A stretch of 64,000 bases of DNA, from positions 57,363 to 121,362 of the forward strand of contig MU129018.1 of assembly GCA_014904985.1 (NCBI GenBank), read 5' to 3'. The stretch's first letter is position 1. Every line of letters starts with the position of its first letter. The notes under the pieces were generated by a model. That model was not told the DNA's origin. It was given only the letters and a program-made list of their open reading frames with translations, and did not search any database. This stretch comes from Hydnum rufescens UP504 (Eukaryota; Basidiomycota; Agaricomycetes; Cantharellales; Hydnaceae). The translations under genes were made by a program, and so were the position numbers. Below, in pieces: positions 55,593 to 64,000 of this stretch.

Positions 55593-57356
55593 ATGAATGC
55601 TAATTCCAGCCTGTTGGCACTTCCTGTCGAGATACTTATTCGGATCGTCGGACTTCTCGAGGGACGTCGGATCGCCAGATGCAGCGCCGTGAGTCGTCGC
55701 CCACTCTCTCCCTGCTCTTCATCCCTGAATTTTGAATTCCCCCAAGGTATGTTCCTAGTTACAGCATGTCATCGAAAGCTCGGTCGTACTCCAGTACTTC
55801 ATCAAACTGGACATGTTCGGCTATACTGATGTTTCAGGATCTGTTTCTGCGGTCCCGGCCATGCGCCTAAATCGACTTGAAAGGTATGTCGACGCCTGGA
55901 ACAATCTAGACTGGGTGGAATCTCGCATAGATGGTTCGCTCCAGGGTAGTAGCTCCGGTGCACTCAGTCAAGGAATCTTTATAACGTACACGGATAAGAA
56001 TGTGTATTGCATCCAGCTTCCACATCCCACACGAGGCATTCCATTCCGGACATGGATGCTGGACGATTTTGAATTCGGGATTAATCAAGTCCAAATTGAT
56101 CCAAGCAACAATCTCCTTGTGGTGTTGTCCAGGCAGGTGTCTTCGCTGATCGGGAATTATTCTTCTGTCAAATTTGCTTCCAACTTGTAGTGAGGTTCTC
56201 TTCCTACCTCGTTGGGATGTTGTCGTTACTCTCCACCTCCGGAAGCTTTCCGATAATGGTCCTCATCCGAGAGCCTCCAATCACATTCTTTGTTCAGTTC
56301 AGTCAGACTCGAGGAACCACGTGGTCCGAGTCATGGGTCGTTTGGTTGGAGTCACAGTGCGTTTTCGCGGCGAGTTAAGATTAGAAATATGGGACTGGGT
56401 GGCTGGCCAGATGATGACGGTGTGTACCAACCGTTTCCTCCATTGTCGGACATTTAGTGTTTTTGATTATCTCAGGTGTTGTGCATGAGAGCCTTGATCC
56501 ACACCCATTTTACTTTCGAATTTTTAAGTGCCACATCTATTGTGGTTACACACCAAGGGGTCCTCGAGGTCTATCGGCTCTGTATCGAAACCCCAGGGGC
56601 CCCGCCCGCCCATACTGCATCGTTTGTCATGCCGTGTCAATACCGCTCAACTGCTCGGATCATTAGGGGTCCACGTTTGTCGCAGTGTATCGATCCCAGG
56701 AAAATTTTCGGGCGGTTCGCCGTTCCCTTCTCCTTCCTTCACATTGGCTGAGGACAATTGTTATCTTACCATTCTCTGGGATCTCTATGACTCTGCACAG
56801 AGGTTGAAGCTCCAATTCCATGTTCCTCTGTCTTCTCTTCGTCGCATTCCAACATATGGAGACGCTCTGGCGATACCCTGGGAAACATGGTCAAAGGATG
56901 TCTGTTTCACCAAAGCTCCCAGAAAGAATTACGCGATCGGAGGTGGACGGCTCATACGCTTCACGCTCCAACCCGGTTCACATTGCGAGGTGTCTGCTTT
57001 TGACCTCAATCAATCTAGAGCTGGCAGGCTCGGTACGACGAGTGCAGATCTACAGAGAGACTATGCACGATTTCATCCAATAAAATCGGATTTATGGCCT
57101 GATGAGATAACGATGGACGTTCCTATCCTGGCTATCTCGCTTCTCGATCTTTCAGCCTGCATGATTCCGTCTTCCACCCCTCATGTGCGATGACGAACAT
57201 ATGATATTTTGGGGAGTACGTTACCTAGTCTTTCCTCGTTGGGCAACCACTTGTATTCATCTTCCTAACGTCAAGTTGCACTATTTTGTGCGGAGGGCCC
57301 CAGATAGGGTTGAACATGGTTGGGTCCATAAATTGATCATATTAACCATGCAGTAA
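55593..57356 (+). pseudogene. F8, F-box-like protein, lightly damaged
   Basis: Exon 1 (from 55593, or the in-frame ATG at 55581) has MNANSSLLALPVEILIRIVG and LLEGRRIARC, with the donor at 55689. The usual exon 2 start (55747) would give VCS then TAG. An in-frame acceptor TTACAG at 55764 would instead splice to HVIESSVVLQYFIKLD. Intron 2 has a GC donor (GCAGGT at 56133), and only this site keeps the frame into EVLFLPRWDVVVTLHLRKLS. Exon 3 ends LRLEIWDWVAGQMMT. Exon 4 has FEFLSATSIVVTHQGVLEVY, then an extra A in an AAAA run near 56702, then PSFTLAEDNCYLTILW and FDLNQSRAGRLGTT. One A is lost near 57112. It ends WVHKLIILTMQ, with stop TAA 57354-57356. Tail to tail with H5. Confidence 0.8.
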
Positions 57357-57709
57357 TGCCTGTGTTCATATTGATCCACCAAAACGGGGGTCGGTACCGA
57401 GGAGTCCGCCACAGGAATGCTAGCCGAGATAATAACTCTCACCAACGAGAGACCCTTGACGAATGGAATCTCGCATGCGATTTGACTGTAGGAAATATTG
57501 TTCGTGCCTTTATGCATACATACATACATGCATGCAGTGCATAGTACACAATCCATCCACTATCCAAGAATTACGACCCGCGCCATGGGTGTGCATCAGT
57601 ACGATGGCTGAGAGGATGACACGTGACGCTTCCGCATTTCGCCCCTTTGTAAAGGAGTACACATTGAATCTCTACACCCCAATTAAATGCCACAATCAGT
57701 TCGGCAACA

Positions 57710-60517
57710 TTAATATTTATATCGGAGGCAAATGATCATAATCCTACCGGCGCTGTCCATCTCAAACCCAAGGACGAAATCTATGTGCCGAAAATGCAGG
57801 TCAATCATTCCAAATTCCAACAATCCTCGAACGATGTTCACACCCACCAGTATAGAAACTCCCAAATAGCGAAGTCTCCGCTCTTTCCAAGAAGCCTGGG
57901 TACGTCCCGAGGTCCACACAACAACGGCACAGTTCCTCGCCTTGTTCTTCATCGAAGTATCGCCGGGTTTGGTCACCATCCGAGGTGTAAAGCACCAGCT
58001 CGAAAGTACGATCTAAATAATTGGGAATAATAATAAGCCAGGATTACTCGATAGGACGGCTCCACACCGAACATAGAAATGCGTACCGGCTCGAGAGGAG
58101 CAAAATTTGCGCACTCTGAGTTCGCTCCTAACTCCTTTCATCACGCGGGATCCTCTCCTGACAATGTATTCCACTCTAGAAACCAAACGCAAATCAGACG
58201 TCAAAGCATCGGACACAAGGAGCCATTGCAATTTACCTGTTCTCGCAGAGCAAGCTTCCTGGAACCCCCGTGATGTAGGCCGGCCTCAGCGCCATGTCTT
58301 CCTGCTCAGCAGGTAGCGTAACGCGTCTGAATACATTGTGGGGTGGAACCACGGACGAGACGAGGGAACCAATACGGAGTCGGGCCCCACCGCCGTATGA
58401 CGCAAAGTCACCCTCAGCGGGACGGATGACTGCAATATTGGAAGCGAATCGGTCCTGCAAAGAGAGAACTGATAAGTCATCTGAGAAATAGATACGATGG
58501 TGAATTCGACCAACTTTTATGCGTTCAAATAGGTACTCGTTCCTGGAGAACCCGCCAACGAGAAGCAATACATCTAGGCGCACATTTGAAGTCTCCACAT
58601 GAGACGCAGTAGTATGAAGGACCTGAATAGAACAAATAAGGATAACTGTGTGCCGGAATTTAGCGGGACAAGGCAGCAGGCTCACTTGTTCAATCACAGG
58701 ATCGAACACTCGGTGGCGGAGAACGTCCCCAGGGATGACCAATTCGCCGTGCTCCAGCCCAACGGCGGGATCATCTAGAACGATGTTGATTTAATTCGAA
58801 TACCAATGACAGACATCGGGGCTCACGTGAATCCTCAGCATAAAGGCATCGGAATCGAAACAGCTTTGTGTCATCTTCAGGGCCTTTGTAGGCCAGCTTG
58901 TCTGATTCCGAAAACGAGCGGACAAAGTGCGCTAGACTCGCTTCGTCTAGATGTACAGGGTGGGTAGCGAGACGTGCCCGCACGAGCTCGCGAAAACGCA
59001 AATCTAAAAACAAGGATCCGGAATAGGAGCCAGAGCGTGGAATGACCTCTGCGATTTCAGGCACGCCCGAGGCTCGAAGGACGCTGTACGTAGCCAAGTC
59101 CTAAAGGGCATGATGTAAATATACTGCAGAGGCGAATGCTCGAGAACGTACGACTGTGGCTCCACCGGCATCGCATATCGTGAGGACCTGATCCCGCCGG
59201 AATTTGAACGCTGTAAGGGGTGAATGAATTACGGAAGCCTCCGTCTCGCTATCAATTCACGCAATTCAAGTGTGTGTCGGTATAAATGGTGCATCTGACC
59301 GCGCAAAGTGATAAAACATCGTACGGAATGATATGAAGTCGTTCATAAGTGTCCTCAGAATCAGAATCTTGAACAACTAGACCCCTGTACCAAACCATCA
59401 GCCGTGCACGTGATCAATAAGTGTATTAGACGTACGCTTTGATAGCAGCCTCCCGAAGAAGCAACGACGCCCGTAGACTCCACGACGAGGGGAAGGCTGG
59501 AATCGATCGTAGGATCAGACGTGAAGCGGGGGGAACAATAAATACAACGTACTTAGGTATATTTCGGCATTACCTGGTGATGATTAAGATTCAGTTGTCG
59601 AAAACAGGATAATACGCGGCATACTTAATGAACACGGGCCATTTTCCCGACTGATTTGATCCTTAGTGTGCTGGGGATGGGAAATTAAGCAGAAGGGGAA
59701 AGAAATTTGGAATAATTTGCACACACCATCCACATGCAAGAAAGATAATCCGCCACCACATCCACAACATTTTTGGGGAGCTACAACGAGTCGAGTGATG
59801 AGTATGTGAAGGGGATATGTAAGGTGGACTCCACCTGAAAGGATCTGGAGGCGAGGACAGTTCTTGGTGCAGAGCTCGGATCCAGCCACAATTTGAACCT
59901 GCCGATCCAATTCAATTTTGTGCCTCCACCGTATCAAGAAGTAGCTTACCATTCAGACCGTACCCATCCCCTCCTCAAACCCATGTCCTTCGCTTCAACA
60001 CCCCAAGCACGGATGTGACCGAGAGCATCATAGACCAGGCATGTAGGAATCTTGGAAACGGGGGTGTTGGATCCGGGCCATGCGAGGATCTGGTGAACCT
60101 CTTCGCAAGTAGAAGCAACGTACGAAGCACTTGAGTATGCGGCACCAAAGTCCATAGAAACGACATATTTGTCGTTGTAGCGATGACCCGGGATGCCGTT
60201 GGGTGGAGAATAGATTTCTGGCGGGTGAGGGGTGGAGTGGGGGGCATGGGGGTCCGGAGTAAATTCGGAAAAATGAAACCCGTGAAAAGACGCTGCGCGC
60301 CAATGATCAACCGTGCTGCGTGCGCCCGTTGGCCTCCCACTTCTCTTTGTGTTATCCGCATCCTCGATCGAGGATTCGGCACAGTCTGGGGTTGACTGTT
60401 CCAAGAGCCAGTCGCTGGTGCCAGTGCTGGCTGGAGATGATCCACAGAACCCGCTCTACTATCCCGTTCTCCTTGGTGGTGGGAAGACTGTCCACGACGT
60501 GAAGATGAGCTGCCCAT
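57710..60517 (-). pseudogene. H5, Hsp70/HSPA12-like protein, nearly intact
   Basis: Start ATG 60517 gives MGSSSSRRGQSSHHQGE; the frame shifts near 60370 within the extension. Then come SMDFGAAYSSASYVAST and KIPTCLVYDALGHIRAWG. Downstream exons read cleanly: ICDAGGATV, DLATYSVLRASGVPEIAE, SGSLFLDLRFRELVRARL, LDEASLAHFVRSFSESDKL, PAVGLEHGELVIPGDVL and VRLDVLLLVGGFSRNEYLFE. An intron follows, then RFASNIAVIRPAEGDFAS, FRRVTLPAEQEDMALRPAYI and VEYIVRRGSRVMKG. The next intron starts GCAAAT, then come RTFELVLYTSDGDQTRRYF, GFLERAETSLFGSFY and TDFVLGFEMDSAGRIMI. The stop is at 57710-57712. It is the best reference for H exon structure after H1'. TATAAAC at 60558-60564 is the likely TATA box. Confidence 0.85.
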
Positions 60518-60557
60518 GCTATGCAGGAAGATAAGGTACGGAAAATGCCATTGGAAC

Positions 60558-60565
60558 GTTTATAC
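60558..60565 (-). promoter_or_regulatory. TATA box of H5
   Basis: TATAAAC on the minus strand about 42 bp before the H5 ATG, with the segment to the start codon conserved with H2. Confidence 0.5.
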
Positions 60566-62329
60566 TTGAGAGTACAGCTAATGACCACGTGGATCATCTC
60601 GGGTTACATGTAGTAGTCGCGCCCCCCTGCTACAACTACTGTACTCATCAAAGTGTAACAATCTCCCACGCCAAACTGATTAGATCAAATACCATCTAAT
60701 TCAGCCACCAATTCAGTTGGGCCAAACGTGACGTGACAAATTGTTATACTTATGATGAGTACAGACACTAATCTTCCGACAACAACCCGAAGATATTCCG
60801 AGATTTGTAGTTTGATCTTATTGAAACACATGTCTTATCTAACTAAATAAGGTACGAGAAGATCATCCGCTTCTGGGCATTTTCAACCTTGTTCCTTCGG
60901 ACGTTTGGGGTGGTCTCCCTGCACTATGTACTCTGGGGAGCCGAAGGCGGGGGACCATCCTCTCAAATGTTTGCCGGACTAGTCCCACGCACGAGCAACT
61001 TGTTTAAAGGCCGGATAAGGATGACAGATTGCCGGACGTCGGAATTGCAACTCTGAGTAATGGTTAGGTAATATTGGGATGTTACGTGGGGTGCCCATCC
61101 GTTGACTCACGCTACCAAACAACTTCGTTCCAGCCCATTCAATCCGCCATCATCGTAATCTGGTGAATTTTCTCTAATTTCTCCCAACACCATCCCCTTT
61201 TAATCATCAAAACACGCGGCCGCCACTGGGTTTCAGGGTCGCGCCCCTCTCAGCTTCTCGCCCAGAGCCTTCGCAGTAACCCTACTTTCTCCCCATCCCT
61301 CTGGAATGCGATTGAACGGGTAATCTCAGTGATTGTTGTGCGCTATGAGATCAAATATCGGCCCATGTTCCTTGATGAATATTATTAAGTGTGAATCAGA
61401 GCGGTGATTGCGCCGCTCTCTAGAGTCTAGAGAGAGGTTGGGTTGAGCAATTTCAGCCCGTCGATATTTAGCTTATCTGGTGTTGTTACCAATGATTGCG
61501 GTCTGGCGTTCTACTGAAAAGTCCGAGTGCTTCGCCGCAATGCCGCGTGGCGCACAAGACATGAGGACCAGGGTCGGATTTGGCATACATTGAGGAGTTC
61601 CACCACATTTCCGGGATAAGATCGGAACTACGGGGGATTTGAAACTCACTGCCTCTCTGAAGCCTTAACCCCCCCCTTTCCCCGGCTATTGTTATATAAG
61701 CTCCACGTGCGCGCTTCCTCACCAATAGCAGGTCATGCCCTGATGAGATGGTTACGTAAACCGTAATCCAAAGAGTGTGCGAGTATAATTGCTGACCCCC
61801 AATGATAACTGACAGGGTGGACCATCGTCCGAAATCAGGGTCTTGGCGGCGCTGATCTAGTCGTGTAGGCGCGCAACTCGGCTAGCTCCGTCACCCCCTG
61901 AGGAAGTAACATGACAAAATATGCACACTCAGCTCAGTTAGACATAATTCTATCCACTCTATAGGTGGACCCATCCATCCTTGGAGACAGGCCCGCTTAG
62001 TAGAATTGAAATGAGGACTACAACGACGCAGTACCTTACGTTGCAACGACTTGTAACGTCAAAAATCGGGCGACGGCCTTCAAAGATGAACTGCTCGTAT
62101 ACTGTACTTATTGTGAAGCCTGCCAAAATGAACACAGGGAAATGGCCCGCCGAGAGAATCTGAAGAATTCCTCTTCACCGGGCTACCGCGTAATCTTTCC
62201 ATAGGAAGCACTAAGGTAAGGTCTCGGCGCTCTATTAGCCGATTCTTGCAATGACGTGTATCTTGTGGAGGTGTTGGAATTGGGTGGCATTTAGTCTTGA
62301 CACTTGTGGATCTTGCGGGAATTGTGCCT
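60566..62329. other. H5-hB4 spacer
   Basis: Non-coding. Positions 60830-61220 match 32590-32850 upstream of H2 with small inserts. TCTAGAGTCTAGAGAGAGG at 61420 is a local repeat. A 79-codon minus frame (61486-61725) has no recognised relatives and is not called. Confidence 0.45.
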
Positions 62330-63290
62330 CATTCAATACATGAAACCCCATCACCATGTCCGTGGACCAAGCCGCTCACATTCTCACGGACTGTATCTGC
62401 CTTGCTCCATGCGATAAGGTGTTCCTGGTGTTGATAAAGCTCAATGTCCGAGAATGTCGTTAGTATTAACAAAGTAGAGGCGACCGCATTTCTTGTCGCC
62501 GTGGAACCATACAAATCAGATCTCTGCATCCCAATTGGAGAAAATTTTCAGTCCCCAAAAGCACAAGTGCGTGATAGAGATATCAGATAATACTACGTGT
62601 GCTATCCTTCTCAAAAGCAAGGATGGAATCTCGTTTCTGACCAATCGTTTCAACAACCCTCCGGTGACCAACGTACTACAGGTTCCCAGATGGAAAGGAC
62701 TCAACCTGTTGCTAACAGATCGAGCGCGGAAGGTCGACACGACAAGGGCACAAATATTCATTGTTCTCTTCATCGAAGTAGCAAATTGTGTGGTCCCGGA
62801 GGCGAAAGACATTCGGGTGAAGGTACGATCATAAGGGAGGTCGATGAATTACGGGTCTCGGATTGAAATATTCCATATTGACCAACGACATCTATAGCTT
62901 GTCGCATGGGGTGGAATGGATTTACAGTAGGAGATCGTGAGGTTCAATTGTGTTCCAATTGACTCACTGTGCTTTCCACCCTAGAAATTGAGCACACCTA
63001 TGAAGTCAAGGCATTTAACACAGGCACGTATAATCACCTATTTTCACGCCGAAATGATGGTCTCGCCGCTGGTGCGGGTCGCATGGCATGCTTGAGAATA
63101 CACTACAATTGAATTCCAAAGGCGAGCACCATGCCACAGCAGGCTCCCCAAAAGCAGGATCGCGTGTCACCACCAATAGCACGATTAACAAGTACCTACC
63201 GAGGCTCGTTCTTTGCTCTCAGTCTCTGTCAATACAGTAACCGAGAATCCACCAGCTTCTGAGCCTTGGAGGACGTCGGAACCTCCGAAG
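62330..63290 (-). pseudogene. hB4, remnant of the second Hsp70-like lineage
   Basis: Parallel to hB2 in order and sequence blocks: the LEIEHTYEVKAF-like intron-exon region near 62990, the AFATSMKRTMNICAL strand near 62760, the VVLSDISITHLC step near 62580 (compare VILSDISCTF in hB2), and the C-terminal exon DLYGSTATRNAVAS near 62500. Frames are broken. It is divergent to F9, with about 160 bp between. Confidence 0.5.
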
Positions 63291-63453
63291 CACAATGAAT
63301 TTTGCTCACGCAACGCCTCGCATGGTGCATTTAAAGTCGTCTTGAAATAAACCAAATACTGACCATGAGGAGTGCCGCCTGCGCGACATCGTAAACGACC
63401 TGTGAAAATAGCAAGAAAAATAGAATCCGAGACGTGCACAGCCATCCTCGATA

Positions 63454-64000
63454 ATGGGTCTCGGTGTGCTCACCCTTCCCCCGAAACTTCTCATTCAGAT
63501 CTTTGGACTTCTCGAGGGTCGTCAGACCGCCCGATGCATCGCAGTGAGTCGTCTCCCATTCTGGCTCTTCATCCCTGAATGTTGAGTGCCCCAAGGTATG
63601 CTCCTACTTCAAGCACGCCATAGAAAACTCGGTTATAGTGCAGTATTTCATCAAACTAGATAGGTTCGGCTATACCGATGGTCCCGGACGTGCCGATGCC
63701 GCTCGCCTAAATCAACTTGAGAGGTACATCAGGGCCTGGAACAACCTAGAATGGGTCGAATCTCGTGTAGAGGTACCAGTTCGGGGCTATAGATTCAAGA
63801 TACTCCGTGGTGGCATCTATGCGATCGCCAATAGCACAGAACTAGTGTGCATCCAGCTTCCGTCTCTCAGCGGAGGTACTCCGCTCCGGATGTGTGATGC
63901 TGGGATTTGAATTCCCTGTCCTTGAAATGGAGATCGATCTAAGCAATAATCTCATTGTTCTGCTCGGGCGAGTCTTTTGCGCTCATGTGGAGTCTTTATT
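63454..64000 (+). pseudogene. F9, F-box-like gene, 5' part at the window edge
   Basis: F2-subtype copy cut by the window end. Exon 1 (63454-63543) has MGLGVLTLPPKLLIQIFGLL, then EGRQTARCIA. Exon 2 from 63596 has VCSYFKHAIENSVIVQYFI, DGPGRADAARLNQLERYI, LEWVESRVEVPV and CIQLPSLSGGTPLRM. An extra T near 63893 shifts the frame before GFEFPVLEMEID and LSNNLIVLLG. The intron-2 donor is GC (GCGAGT at 63968). The rest lies outside the window, so whether it is a working gene cannot be judged. Confidence 0.75.

Noticed and set aside
61486..61725. 79-codon minus-strand frame in the H5-hB4 spacer
   Set aside because: No recognised domain and no conservation in the matching H2-hB2 spacer.

Overview
The window looks like nuclear DNA of a basidiomycete fungus, probably an Agaricomycete. 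The evidence is short spliceosomal introns (about 50-110 bp with GT or GC donors, CTAAC-like branch sites and YAG acceptors), fungal-type F-box and HSPA12-like Hsp70 gene families, and decayed Ty1/copia, IS630/mariner-like, LINE and foldback elements. No bacterial features, rRNA or convincing tRNA were seen. Two runs of exactly 25 N (16982-17006, 43389-43413) mark scaffold gaps.

Left third (1-13.3 kb): AT-rich repeat country. Positions 1-3.2 kb hold repeated modules in which a G/C-rich hairpin is followed by an intron-shaped segment that carries its own hairpin, plus a 242-bp near-perfect palindrome, microsatellites and a 59-60 bp minisatellite. Then come a 5'-truncated Ty1/copia pol pseudogene (3310-5884) with PPT and probable 3' LTR, an unidentified decayed gene (6285-8627), a split IS630-like DDE transposase pseudogene on the minus strand (8783-11478), and a possible TIR element (11681-13215).

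Right two thirds (13.6-64 kb): one large array built from two gene families. F = F-box-like proteins (about 480-530 aa, five exons). H = Hsp70/HSPA12-like proteins with a proline/serine-rich N-terminal extension, mostly starting MGxSSSR (about 10 exons). F and H lie tail to tail with 350-400 bp between stops: F1/H1, F1'/H1', F3/H2, F7/H4, F8/H5. Remnants of a second, more diverged Hsp70-like lineage (hB1-hB4, minus strand) lie in the spacers between cassettes; three of them sit directly upstream of and divergent to F2, F4 and F9. The segment 35.8-43.6 kb carries F5, F6 and a noisy F6 copy on the minus strand, and H3 is on the plus strand, so the middle of the array appears inverted. A LINE-like element holding only ORF1 is inserted, with a 15-bp target duplication, in the H2 ATP-binding region.

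Only F2 reads through all exons without a defect that I can find. The other copies carry one or a few single-base frameshifts, often in homopolymers, or nonsense changes, many of them CpG to TpG. It is open how much of this is real pseudogenisation and how much is long-read or assembly error. The F/H pairing, the MGxSSSR start, the altered nucleotide-binding motifs and the conserved GC-AG intron are what most deserve follow-up.
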